NCBI GenBank assembly: GCA_016840515.1
Contig: JAEOSF010000016.1
Coordinates: forward strand, 1 to 64,000
Direction of reading: 5' to 3'
Length of the DNA: 64,000 bases
From: Candidatus Borrarchaeum yapensis
Lineage (GTDB): Archaea > Asgardarchaeota > Sifarchaeia > Borrarchaeales > Borrarchaeaceae
Below are positions 1 to 9,787 of this stretch, one piece after another. The notes under the pieces are model-generated. The model was not told the DNA's origin. It searched no databases and saw only the letters and a program-made list of their open reading frames with translations. Position 1 is the stretch's first letter. Each line of letters opens with the position of its first letter. A program made the position numbers and the translations under genes.

Positions 1-418
1 CAGGAACAACATTTTCTGCAGGAATTTCTATTTCATCACCATCTCGAATTACTATCGCTTTATCCTCAATCAATGAATGGATCGCGCGTATGGTTTTTTC
101 ACTTTTCCATTCCTGTGTAAATCCAATCACCGCATTTGCGAACAAAATAGCCATAATTACAAAAAAATCAATTAATTCTTCCATAAAAAGCGATAATACG
201 GCTGCAAAGATTAATACGTAAACGAGAGGCGACTTAAACTGCGCAATAAACATGAAGATCGGATTTTTTTCCTCTTCCTCTGTTAATTTATTAAATCCGT
301 ATTGTGCAAGCCGGGAGCCTGCTTCAGTTTCTGTGAGTCCATTTATATCTTCACCCAATACCTCTAGACATTCTTCATATGATAACTGTCCCTTTGAATC
401 GCCTGAAACAGCACTCAT
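1..418 (-). CDS. P-type cation-transporting ATPase, N-terminal part (gene runs off the left edge)
   Basis: Minus-strand reading from ATG at 418 gives MSAVSGDSKGQLSYEECLEVLGEDINGLTETEAGSRLAQYGFNKL...NPIFMFIAQFKSPLVYVLIFAAVLSLF...AIVIRDGDEIEIPAENVVP, the cation-ATPase N-terminal domain plus first TM pair. Confidence 0.85.
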   Translation of the reverse strand, partial: MSAVSGDSKGQLSYEECLEVLGEDINGLTETEAGSRLAQYGFNKLTEEEEKNPIFMFIAQFKSPLVYVLIFAAVLSLFMEELIDFFVIMAILFANAVIGFTQEWKSEKTIRAIHSLIEDKAIVIRDGDEIEIPAENVVP

Positions 419-519
419 TCGGATTCCACCTACTTTTAATTATAATATTTTAATCGTTCTCTATAGGAGGGATCTTGAATTATATAGTTAATTTCAATGT
501 TACTATTGAGGAGAACACA

Positions 520-1356
520 ATGAAATTAACAGTTCTTGTGGATAATAATACTTTAATAGATCGATATTTCTACGGCGAGCCTGCTGTATCATATTTTATT
601 GAAGATGGAAACAAAAAAATTCTGTTTGATGTAGGATATTCAGATGCGTTTATTAAGAATGCACAAAAAATGAAAATCGATCTATTGGACATTGATTTCA
701 TAGTTCTTTCTCATGGGCACTTGGATCATACATGGGGCTTAGTTCCTCTCGCGCAACTTTATACAGAAGCAGAGTTTGAAGGAATTAGTTATAAAAAACC
801 GACTCTTGTTGCGCATCCTTTAATATTTTCAACAAGAAGAATAAAAAGTTTGAAAGAAATTGGTTCTATTTTTTCAGAAGAAAAAATAGCAAACCATCTC
901 AAACTCGAATTGAGTAAAGATCCTGTATGGTTAACTGAAAGACTCGTTTTTCTCGGACAAATTGAAAGAACAAATGATTTTGAAGCCAAAAGTCCAATCG
1001 GCAAAATTGTGGGATCAATCTTAGATGATGATTATTTATTGGATGATTCTGCTTTAGCTTATAAATCACGAAAAGGTTTAGTGATTATTACGGGTTGCTC
1101 CCACGCCGGAATTTGTAATATCGTGGAATATTCTAAGAAAATTTGTGAAGAAAATAGAGTAATTGATATAATTGGGGGTTTTCATCTACTTAATCCTTCA
1201 AAAGAACAGTTACAAGGCACATTGCATTACATGAATGAATTACAGCCTGAAAAAGTGCATGCTTGCCATTGTACTGATTTAAATTCAAAAATCGAACTCT
1301 CAAGAGTTGTAGATCTCAAAGAGGTAGGCGTAGGTCTCGTATTGCAATATCCATAA
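520..1356 (+). CDS. MBL-fold metallohydrolase (dihydropteroate/beta-RFAP synthase-like subfamily)
   Basis: LSHGHLDHTWG metallo-beta-lactamase motif, later GCSHAG and GGFHLL; internal ATG at 520 preceded by gaggag is a better start than 475. Confidence 0.8.
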   Translation: MKLTVLVDNNTLIDRYFYGEPAVSYFIEDGNKKILFDVGYSDAFIKNAQKMKIDLLDIDFIVLSHGHLDHTWGLVPLAQLYTEAEFEGISYKKPTLVAHPLIFSTRRIKSLKEIGSIFSEEKIANHLKLELSKDPVWLTERLVFLGQIERTNDFEAKSPIGKIVGSILDDDYLLDDSALAYKSRKGLVIITGCSHAGICNIVEYSKKICEENRVIDIIGGFHLLNPSKEQLQGTLHYMNELQPEKVHACHCTDLNSKIELSRVVDLKEVGVGLVLQYP

Positions 1357-1459
1357 TACAATAATAAAATGAGGCATATCCAATTAATTATGTAGAAAAA
1401 CCGCTTGGGCGTTCCCCTTTCAAAAATCTTAAAAACTATAATCTAACACACTAGATCTT

Positions 1460-1783
1460 ATGTCATCTGAAATATCATTTACTCACGAAACCGGTGAAAA
1501 AAAAGGTTGTAAAATTACTGTTTATGCGCTCTCGACTTGTGGTTTTTGTAAACGGGCTCTTGCGTTTTTACGCGATAATTCTGTTGAATTTGAGTATGTT
1601 TATGTTGATAAGCTTGACCGAAAAACTAGAGATAAAATCGTTGACGAATTAAAAGGAAAATATAATCGAAGAGTTGCCTTTCCTTTCTTAGTCATCGATG
1701 GTGAGGAATGCATGGTTGGATTCAATACAGAGAAATACGAAAACTTATTAGATATAATGGAAACGCATCAGCACGATTTATAA
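1460..1783 (+). CDS. Glutaredoxin-like protein (CGFC active site), copy 1 of 3
   Basis: KITVYALSTCGFCKRALAFL...FPFLVIDGEE: thioredoxin-fold CxxC plus cis-Pro motif. Confidence 0.8.
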   Translation: MSSEISFTHETGEKKGCKITVYALSTCGFCKRALAFLRDNSVEFEYVYVDKLDRKTRDKIVDELKGKYNRRVAFPFLVIDGEECMVGFNTEKYENLLDIMETHQHDL

Positions 1784-1877
1784 GCCGACAGCAGAAACAA
1801 AAAAATGGCAACAGACAGCTCTCAAAATCTGACTTATACACAACTCAGCTTTCATAATTTCAATTAAGGCATATCTT

Positions 1878-2180
1878 ATGTCATCTGAAATAGAATTCAC
1901 CCGGGTTCCAGGCGAAAATAAGAGTTGGAAACTTAAACTCTATGCTTTGTCAACGTGCGCGCACTGTCATCGAGTTATGAGCTTCCTAAAAGATCATTCT
2001 ATTGAATTTGAGTATGTTTATGTGGACTATATAGATAGAGAAATTATCAAAAAATTGCGAGCCGATTTACATGAGAAATTCGGACGTGTTGTATCTTACC
2101 CATTCTTAATAGTTGATGACGAAAGGTATATACAGGGCTTTATTGAAGCTAAGTACAATGAAATGTTCAATATTGAATGA
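1878..2180 (+). CDS. Glutaredoxin-like protein (CAHC active site), copy 2 of 3
   Basis: KLKLYALSTCAHCHRVMSFLKDHSIEFEYVYVD...YPFLIVDDE; paralogous to neighbours. Confidence 0.8.
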   Translation: MSSEIEFTRVPGENKSWKLKLYALSTCAHCHRVMSFLKDHSIEFEYVYVDYIDREIIKKLRADLHEKFGRVVSYPFLIVDDERYIQGFIEAKYNEMFNIE

Positions 2181-2198
2181 ATCACAAGCATTAATATT

Positions 2199-2507
2199 TT
2201 GGTGTTTCAATTGATTGAATTCATTCATGTTCATGGAAATAATAAGAGCCATAATGTGAAACTTTATGCGTTAAGTACATGCGCTTTTTGCAAACGTGCT
2301 CTTGCATTCTTAAAGGAAAATTCAATCGACTTCCAATATGTATTTGTAGATCAATTAGAAAAGAAAATTGTAGGTGACCTGCGTGACGAATTAAAGGATA
2401 AATCTGGTTGTCGCCACGTAGCGTATCCATTTCTTATTTTAGATAATGATAAGTTTCTCGTTGGCTTTAATGAGAAGGAATACAAGACATTCTTCAACAT
2501 TGAGTAG
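2199..2507 (+). CDS. Glutaredoxin-like protein (CAFC active site), copy 3 of 3
   Basis: NVKLYALSTCAFCKRALAFLKENSIDFQYVFVD...YPFLILDND. Confidence 0.8.
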   Translation: MVFQLIEFIHVHGNNKSHNVKLYALSTCAFCKRALAFLKENSIDFQYVFVDQLEKKIVGDLRDELKDKSGCRHVAYPFLILDNDKFLVGFNEKEYKTFFNIE

Positions 2508-2601
2508 ACAGTACCTACGGAAAAATATTAGAAACCACTATTTTGAAAGTGCGCTGAAAATAAATCACGGGACAATACTAATTGGATAATCAAACAGTGG
2601 T

Positions 2602-3273
2602 TTAAATCTCCTTAAGTTGTTTTAAGTTTTCCATAGTGTTTGCATATTTAGGATCAATTTCCCCAGCTTTTTTATAGCACTCAGCGGCTTTATCAAATTC
2701 CCCTAATTCTAAATAAGCAGCAGCCATATTGCTGAGCGCTGGTACAAATTCGGGATAGATTTTCAAGGCAGTTTGATAGCAGTGTATCGCCTTATTATGC
2801 TCACCTAACTTGTCGTAAACACATCCCATATTATACCATATCACCTCATCTGTAGGGTTAATATTCACTGCTTTTCTATAACCATTAATAGATTTATTAT
2901 ACTGACCTAGTTCTCTATATGCTTCTCCAAGGTTAATCAATGCATCTTCGAGCTCAGGATCTATTTTTAGCGCTTCCTTATAGCATTTAATCGCATTACC
3001 AAGATCATTCAATTTTTCGTAACTTACACCCATATTATACCATGTAGCCGAATCCTTAGGATCGAATTCCAATGCTTTTTGGTAGCATTTAAAAGCCATT
3101 TTATAATTTCTTAACTCCGCAAAAGATGCTCCCATAAGTTGCCATGCTGTTACTGATTCAGGGTCAACTTGAACTACTTGTTGCAGAGTTTCAATAACGT
3201 AATCGTATTTTTTTTGAAAAAAAAACTCTTTACCTGTTTCTAGATAATCTTCCAATGACATGTTGTTAATCAC
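2602..3273 (-). CDS. Tetratricopeptide repeat protein
   Basis: Multiple TPR units, e.g. ATWYNMGVSYEKLNDLGNAIKCYKEALKIDPE. Confidence 0.9.
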   Translation of the reverse strand: MINNMSLEDYLETGKEFFFQKKYDYVIETLQQVVQVDPESVTAWQLMGASFAELRNYKMAFKCYQKALEFDPKDSATWYNMGVSYEKLNDLGNAIKCYKEALKIDPELEDALINLGEAYRELGQYNKSINGYRKAVNINPTDEVIWYNMGCVYDKLGEHNKAIHCYQTALKIYPEFVPALSNMAAAYLELGEFDKAAECYKKAGEIDPKYANTMENLKQLKEI

Positions 3274-3511
3274 TATTCAAATCAATTTGGCACTAATGTA
3301 TGTTTGATTACCTAAATAAATTTTCGTGATTTTTTTGGGATGCATAAAATTCATTTTTGCTCTTCATTTATAATTGAATTTAATTTGCGGAATTTCCAAT
3401 TTATAAAATTGGCAAATAATGGATGATAGGGTCTCTTGGAAACGATATAAGCCAAGTAATTCAATAAGAGTAAATAAAAATTCTAGTCTAGAATAACTTA
3501 CTATTTATTTT

Positions 3512-4081
3512 TTAACTCATTATATCTGAAACAATAAATAATGTGATCATTAACATACCCACAGCTTGCATAAATGCGTAAATAACTGTTGGGCCAATAA
3601 ATTTAAAACATCGCTTCTTTAAGTCTTTGCTTATAGTTTCAGACATCTCAGTTTTAGCTGGAATCTCTTCTAAAGATTCCCACGCATTCTTAATAGGCCT
3701 ATGATCAATAAAATCCCAAATATATGCATCAAACGAACCAAATTCTTTTTGTATTTCCAAAAAAGCTTTAGCATTTGTTATGACTGCTTGTATTTTCCTT
3801 TTGTTTCTTATAATTCCTATATTTTGAAGTAACTCTTCGACCTTTTTTTCATCATAGTTAGCAATTTTCTTGTAGTCGAAATCGTCAAACGCTTTTCTAA
3901 AATTCTCTCTTTTTTGCAAAATGGTGTTCCAACTTAGCCCTGCCTGAACACCTTCCAATATCACAAACTCAAATAAGAGTCTATCATCGTGTACAGGTGT
4001 CCTCCATTCTTTGTCATGGTATTCTTTCATTAATGGATTGCTTTCTGCCCAAGAACACCTTTTTCGTTTTTTAGTCACCAT
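3512..4081 (-). CDS. tag: DNA-3-methyladenine glycosylase I
   Basis: RCSWAESNPLMKEYHDKEWRTPVHDDRLLFEFVILEGVQAGLSWNTILQKRENFRKAF is the Tag family signature. Confidence 0.93.
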   Translation of the reverse strand: MVTKKRKRCSWAESNPLMKEYHDKEWRTPVHDDRLLFEFVILEGVQAGLSWNTILQKRENFRKAFDDFDYKKIANYDEKKVEELLQNIGIIRNKRKIQAVITNAKAFLEIQKEFGSFDAYIWDFIDHRPIKNAWESLEEIPAKTEMSETISKDLKKRCFKFIGPTVIYAFMQAVGMLMITLFIVSDIMS

Positions 4082-4206
4082 AATTTGCCGCCATCCGTTT
4101 CTGTTTTATAATTTCTGTTAGGTTGAGTTATAGGTTATCAATTTGCGTGATGATGCAGCAGCAGACTTCCTTGAAGAAGTTTGAGGCGTAGGTCCGAAGA
4201 CATGGT

Positions 4207-4260
4207 GCGACAAGAATATATACATAACTGAGTATATATATGCGGTGCAGGGGTTGTCGT
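4207..4260 (+). other. Nested inverted repeat (possible structured RNA element)
   Basis: Outer arms gcgacaa (4207-4213)/ttgtcgt (4254-4260); inner perfect 8-bp stem atatatac (4216-4223)/gtatatat (4232-4239). Confidence 0.4.
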
Positions 4261-4392
4261 CCACTATCTTTGAATGATCTTTTCTTATGCCTTACCGATA
4301 ACCAAAGAAAAGTAACAATTTAACTTCTGTATAACTCTAACAGATAAAATAATGATGAGTGAGCGCGATCTATTCCTAAAGGATGGATAGAG

Positions 4393-6291
4393 ATGGGTCT
4401 TGAGAAAGAAGATAAAATGCTGGAAGAAATGAAGAGAATATATCCTAAAAAATTCATGCCAGAAGATAGAGTATTTAGTCAAATTCATAGAGGAGACCGA
4501 ATATTTATTGGTACGGCTTGTGGTGAACCTCAATATCTTGTTCGTTCTCTTGTAGATTATGTACAATCGCATCCAAAAGCCTTTTTTGATGCTGAAGTTC
4601 TTCACGTATGGACACTTGGAGTCGCGCCTTACGCTAATGAAAAATTCAAATACAATTTTCGACATAATTCGTTTTTCATTGGTGCCAATACCAGAGATGC
4701 AATCAATAAAGGCTTGGCAGATTATTCTCCTATTTTTTTGTCCGAGATTCCAGATTTATTCTATAGCGGAGTTGTACCGATTGACATCGCTCTTGTGCAG
4801 ACTTCACCACCAGATAGTCACGGCTACATGAGCTTAGGCGTCAGTGTTGATATTGTCAAAGCGGCAACGGAAAATGCTTCGTTAGTGATTGCCCAGGTCA
4901 ATTCTAATAGTCCTCGGGTGCACGGGGACGGTTTTATTCATATCAAGGATGTAGATTTTATTATCCCGTACGATGAACCTATTTTAGAATATAAGGAAGA
5001 AGCAGAGACGGAAGTTGTACAAAAAATTGGGAACTATGTCTCACACCTAATTGAGAATGGGGACACGATCCAAGTTGGATATGGCAGTATCCCAAATGCG
5101 ATTTTATCGAATCTTTATAACAAGAAAAACCTTGGTGTGCATACAGAACTTATAGGTGATGGGCTCGTTGAACTAATGAAAAAAGGTGTGATTGACAACA
5201 CCAAGAAAAGCATTAACCGGGGTAAAACTGTTGCAACGTTCTGTATGGGTAATAAAGAAACCTATGAATACATTCATGATAATCCTGCTATAGAATTTCG
5301 AACGGTTGATTATACAAACAATCCATTGATTATTGCTCAGCATGATAACATGACCGCTATAAACAGTGCATTAGAGATAGATCTGACTGGTCAAGCAAGT
5401 GCTGAATCGATCGGAAAGACATTCTATAGTGGTATTGGTGGACAAGCTGATTTTATGCGTGGCTCAGTTTTAGCAAAGAACGGGAAAACGATTCTTGCTC
5501 TACAATCGACTGCTGAAAATGAAACTGTTTCAAGGATAATGCCATTTATTAAGGAAGGTGCTGGTGTAACGCTAAATAGAGGAGATATACATTATGTAGT
5601 GACAGAATATGGTATTGCTTATTTACATGGCAAAAACATTAGAGAACGTGCGATGGAGTTAATTTCAATAGCACATCCGAAATTTAGACCATGGTTAATC
5701 GAAGAAGCGAAAAAACAAAATTTGATCTATAAGGATCAGGAATTTATCCCTGGAGTTAAGGGAGAATATCCTGAAGAACTTGAAACATATAGAACCATAA
5801 AAACCGGGTTGGAAGTGTTTTTAAGACCTGTAAGAATAAGTGATGAGCCTCTTTTGAAGGATTTCTTCTATTCACTCTCCGATAAAAGCCTATATCGACG
5901 ATTTAGTTCCGCTCGAACTGACATGCCACATGAAAGGCTGCAAGAATTTGTAATCATTGATTATACTAAGAAAATGATCATCCTCGCTGTGAAAGAACAA
6001 GAAGGTAAAGAAGAAATTCTTGGCTTAGGACAATATGAAATTAACGAAGGAACTCGTACAGCAGAGGTTGCTTTAGTTGTTAAGGATGATTATCAGCGCC
6101 AAGGCATGGGCACGGAGTTATTAACTTATTTAACTCAATTGGCAAAAAAACAAGGTCTTCTCGGGTTTACAGCTGAGGTTTTAGTAGAAAACCGTCCAAT
6201 GTTTCGACTTTTCGAAAAAATGGGATTTGACACCGAGGAGAGAAGCGAAGCAGGAGTATCTGAGCTTGAAATGACATTCAGGCGTAAATAG
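4393..6291 (+). CDS. Acetyl-CoA hydrolase/CoA-transferase fused to C-terminal GNAT acetyltransferase domain
   Basis: N-terminal 4-hydroxybutyrate/acetyl-CoA transferase features (GYGSIPNAIL, SGIGGQADFMRGS, VTEYGIAYLHGKNIRERA); C-terminal GNAT motif VKDDYQRQGMGTELLTYL. Confidence 0.9.
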   Translation: MGLEKEDKMLEEMKRIYPKKFMPEDRVFSQIHRGDRIFIGTACGEPQYLVRSLVDYVQSHPKAFFDAEVLHVWTLGVAPYANEKFKYNFRHNSFFIGANTRDAINKGLADYSPIFLSEIPDLFYSGVVPIDIALVQTSPPDSHGYMSLGVSVDIVKAATENASLVIAQVNSNSPRVHGDGFIHIKDVDFIIPYDEPILEYKEEAETEVVQKIGNYVSHLIENGDTIQVGYGSIPNAILSNLYNKKNLGVHTELIGDGLVELMKKGVIDNTKKSINRGKTVATFCMGNKETYEYIHDNPAIEFRTVDYTNNPLIIAQHDNMTAINSALEIDLTGQASAESIGKTFYSGIGGQADFMRGSVLAKNGKTILALQSTAENETVSRIMPFIKEGAGVTLNRGDIHYVVTEYGIAYLHGKNIRERAMELISIAHPKFRPWLIEEAKKQNLIYKDQEFIPGVKGEYPEELETYRTIKTGLEVFLRPVRISDEPLLKDFFYSLSDKSLYRRFSSARTDMPHERLQEFVIIDYTKKMIILAVKEQEGKEEILGLGQYEINEGTRTAEVALVVKDDYQRQGMGTELLTYLTQLAKKQGLLGFTAEVLVENRPMFRLFEKMGFDTEERSEAGVSELEMTFRRK

Positions 6292-6387
6292 TAAAACTAA
6301 CTTAAAACTTAAGCAGTTTAAATTAAAAAAGAAAAAAAGGAAAATTATAATTCAAAATTTATTTTTCTATCTGTTGTCTTTGCTCTA

Positions 6388-6675
6388 GTGAGCTACCTCG
6401 CGCTAAAACCGCGAGGCTTCCTGCTTCAACGACAGACTCGATCCCCTTGACGGGTTACGGAGGTCTTATCTCCACAGGCGTAAATTCCCTACGCCCCGTA
6501 GGTACTGCTAAAGATGGTGATGCAATCGGAGTATGCACCTTGTCTACAAGTGTGCGTATGATCCCTCCAATTGCTGTTGTTATCTTCTTCATACCACCTA
6601 TATAACGTTAGGGAGACCCCTCGATGCACATGATGAAAGTGAACACCCACTACCGCAATTCATCATCACGCTGAA
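6388..6675 (-). mobile_element. IS200/IS605-like relic or nonautonomous derivative (tnpB 3'-end/right-end type), copy A
   Basis: Inverted-orientation homologue of 43291-43595; right-end hairpin CCTCGCG-gttttag-CGCGAGG followed by TAGCTCAC; minus-strand frame reads MKKITTAIGGIIRTLVDKVHTPIASPSLAVPTGRREFTPVEIRPP*. Confidence 0.65.
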
Positions 6676-6676
6676 G

Positions 6677-8692
6677 CTATAGTGCTTCCTTCCTTTGCTC
6701 TAATAAAATCTGTACCACCGATGGGTCTGCTAATGTCGTGACATTTCCGATTTCGGATCCACAAGCAATCGCTTTTAGGATTCTACGCATTATTTTTCCA
6801 CTTCTTGTTTTGGGCAAAGCATCAGCAAATTGAATGACATCTGGTTGAAAGACTGGTCCGATTTCCCGTCTAACATGCATTTTAATGTCCTTCTTAAGTT
6901 CGTCCGATTTTTCAGTTCCTCCCATCAGGGTGACATACGCCCAGATGGCTTGGCCTTTTATCGAGTGAGGAAATGGTGCGACTGCAGCTTCAGCTATTTT
7001 TGGATGGCTAACAAGAGCTGATTCAACTTCCATTGTTCCAATTCTGTGTCCTGAAACTTTCATAACATCATCTAAACGTCCCAAGATCCAGTAATAGCCG
7101 TCTTCATCTCTTCTAGCGCCATCGCCAGTGTAGTAGTATCCTGGGAATTTCTCCAAGTATGTTGATATGAATCGCTCTGTATCACCCCATACATCACGTA
7201 ACATACCTGGCCACGGCAGTTCAAAGGCGAAATATCCTCCAACATTAGATTCTGTTATCTCATTTCCTTGCTCATCAAGAATAACCGGTTTAATTCCAAA
7301 GAAAGGTAAACAACAAGAGCCTGGTTTGGTAGGAGTAGCAGTTGCAAATGGCGTCATAACAAAACCGCCAGTTTCAGTTTGCCAATAAGTGTCAACGATT
7401 GGGCATGTTTCTTTTCCAACAACTCTATGGTACCATGTCCATGCTTCTGGATTAATAGGTTCTCCAACTGTCCCTAATACTTTCAAAGAACTAAGATCAT
7501 GCCTATTTACTAAGTCATCGCCACATCCCATTAATGCTCTAATCGCAGTAGGTGCTGTATAGAAGTGTGTAACTTTATGTTGCTCGCAAATATCCCAGAA
7601 TCGGTCTCTATCAGGATAGGTTGGTACACCTTCGAACATCAAGGTTGTGGCACCATTAGCTAAGGGGCCGTAAACGATGTAGCTATGTCCGGTAATCCAA
7701 CCGATATCTGCGCTGCAGAACCAAATATCTTCATCATGGTAATTAAAGACAAGTCTATGTGTAAGAGCGGTGTAAAGAAGATATCCTGCTGTTGTATGCT
7801 TCACGCCTTTTGGCTTACCCGTTGTACCACTTGTATAGAGAATGAATAATGTGTCTTCGGAATCCATTTCTTCACATTCACAGTTATCACTGACATTACT
7901 GATGAAATCATGATACCACATATCCTTGTCTGTGTGAGGTACATCATTTCCACTTCGTTTCACAACGATTACTTGTTCAATTGTTGGACATTCAGGCAGG
8001 ATTTGCACGACATCACTCATTTTAGGATATACTTTACCAGCTCGTAAAGTCTCATCTGAAGTAAACAAGAGACGGCTATTCGAATCTTCAATTCTTTCTT
8101 TAACAGCTTCTTTAGAAAAACCACCAAATACGATTGAATGAATCACACCAAGTCGAGCGCATGCAAGCATTATAATTGCCAATTCAGGAACCATCGGCAA
8201 CCAAATTGTCACACGGTCCCCTTTCTTGATTCCTAACTTTTTCATCGCATTAGCAACTTTTGAGACTTCTTTTAAGAGCTCGTTATAGGTATATTTTCTG
8301 ACATAACCCGGCTCATCGCCTTCCCAGATTATAGCTATTTTATCGCCTTTGCCAGCCTTGACATGGCGATCTATACAATTGTAACTAACGTTTAGTGTTC
8401 CTCCAGAGAACCATTTGCCTGGAAACAAGTCAGTCTTTTCCCAGACTTTCTCGTAAGGTTTAAACCAATCGATTAATTCTGCTTGTTCGCCCCAAAATGC
8501 TTCAGGGTCTTCAATACTTTGTTTGTAGAGTTCTTTATATTCGCTCATTGAAATACCTGTTTTGGCGAATTTGGCGTTTAAATCGTCAGGGTTAAATACA
8601 CGAGTTTCTGTAAGAATACTTTTCATTTTTTCTTCAACAGGAACGCACACCATTCCTTCAACAGGTGTTTGCTCAATTTCTCCTTTTGCCAT
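6677..8692 (-). CDS. acs: Acetyl-CoA synthetase (AMP-forming)
   Basis: YTSGTTGKPKGVKHT, DTYWQTETGGF, YYTGDGARRDEDGYYWILGRLDDVMKVSGHRIGT, LPKTRSGKIMRR. Confidence 0.95.
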   Translation of the reverse strand: MAKGEIEQTPVEGMVCVPVEEKMKSILTETRVFNPDDLNAKFAKTGISMSEYKELYKQSIEDPEAFWGEQAELIDWFKPYEKVWEKTDLFPGKWFSGGTLNVSYNCIDRHVKAGKGDKIAIIWEGDEPGYVRKYTYNELLKEVSKVANAMKKLGIKKGDRVTIWLPMVPELAIIMLACARLGVIHSIVFGGFSKEAVKERIEDSNSRLLFTSDETLRAGKVYPKMSDVVQILPECPTIEQVIVVKRSGNDVPHTDKDMWYHDFISNVSDNCECEEMDSEDTLFILYTSGTTGKPKGVKHTTAGYLLYTALTHRLVFNYHDEDIWFCSADIGWITGHSYIVYGPLANGATTLMFEGVPTYPDRDRFWDICEQHKVTHFYTAPTAIRALMGCGDDLVNRHDLSSLKVLGTVGEPINPEAWTWYHRVVGKETCPIVDTYWQTETGGFVMTPFATATPTKPGSCCLPFFGIKPVILDEQGNEITESNVGGYFAFELPWPGMLRDVWGDTERFISTYLEKFPGYYYTGDGARRDEDGYYWILGRLDDVMKVSGHRIGTMEVESALVSHPKIAEAAVAPFPHSIKGQAIWAYVTLMGGTEKSDELKKDIKMHVRREIGPVFQPDVIQFADALPKTRSGKIMRRILKAIACGSEIGNVTTLADPSVVQILLEQRKEAL

Positions 8693-9272
8693 ATTATCAC
8701 CTTTCGAAATCTAAATATAATGATCTATAATGACGTAGCTGTAAGTTTAAGCCATTTTCGTCATGTGTTAAATCGTAAACAAGTTTAAAAAAGTTTAGAA
8801 TTCTTTATAAACATTATACATTAGGCAAATAGCGTTAATTAATTCCTTAGTTTGAAAAAATAGAGCAAAAAAATCCTTGCAGACCTAGATGAGTTATTGT
8901 CATTTCATTTAATGAAAGGAACAACTTAAAGATCAAGTAGCCGGTTTAATTGTCTCATTTCATTTGTTTTGCTAGTTAACTAATCTTAATAGGATTACTC
9001 GCTTCTGAATAAATCCTTTAATTGTATGATCGCGCTTTCATAGCAGCCCATCGTGCCACGCCAAGTAGGGGTCTCCAAAAAAGCTTTCATAAAACCGATC
9101 CCAATTATATGACTTCATAGTTTATTGAAACGCAATTTAATATTATAGAATTTATGAAACAGGTTTTTTTGGTATTAAATTTTAGAATAAGGGATTTTTA
9201 GGCTAAATAAGGGTTTAATTAGAGAAAATCTAAGATAAGGACAATACTCAAACCTTAGATCATGTGAGGTTC

Positions 9273-9719
9273 TCATTTGAATCTCGTCTTATAATCAATT
9301 ACCTGACGTTCATATTCTTCAGCCAAAAGATGTGAAGAGATCAGAAAATCAGCAGTAGCCCTATTGCAGGCTATAGGAATGTTCCATACAACAGCGATTC
9401 TTAAGAGGGCTTTTACATCAGGATCATGAGGATGGGACTCAAGAGGATCCCAAAAGAAGATGAGAAAATCTATTCCTCCTTCTGTAATTTTTGCTCCAAC
9501 CTGTTGGTCGCCTCCCAAAGGGCCACTTAGGAATCTTGTAACATTTAGTCCAACTTCTCGTGCGATTAGTGATCCTGTTGTACCAGTACCAAATAGATTA
9601 TGCTGACTTAAGGTACCTTTGTTGAATTTTACCCATTCTAACAGATCTTGTTTTCTTTCATCATGAGCAATTAGAGCAATATTCTTTTTCCTATTCATTA
9701 AGATCTTTTTGTGAGACAT
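9273..9719 (-). CDS. mgsA: Methylglyoxal synthase
   Basis: [19 protein letters not shown]...GTGTTGSLI...[15 protein letters not shown]...[25 protein letters not shown]; start taken at internal MSHKK rather than 9761. Confidence 0.92.
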   Translation of the reverse strand: MSHKKILMNRKKNIALIAHDERKQDLLEWVKFNKGTLSQHNLFGTGTTGSLIAREVGLNVTRFLSGPLGGDQQVGAKITEGGIDFLIFFWDPLESHPHDPDVKALLRIAVVWNIPIACNRATADFLISSHLLAEEYERQVIDYKTRFK

Positions 9720-9787
9720 ATAGAATCCTCTCTTGAACTTTAATAATCTTATAAAATGCAAAAAGCTTTCTATGCTTTTCTATTAAA

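Noticed and set aside
4140-4235. Box C/D sRNA (gtgatga C-box and ctga D-box)
   Set aside because: Spacing is too long for a typical archaeal C/D sRNA and no C'/D' pair was found; the hairpin explanation is stronger.
4285-4665. 126-aa minus-strand ORF
   Set aside because: Antisense to the strongly supported CoA-transferase gene; shadow ORF.
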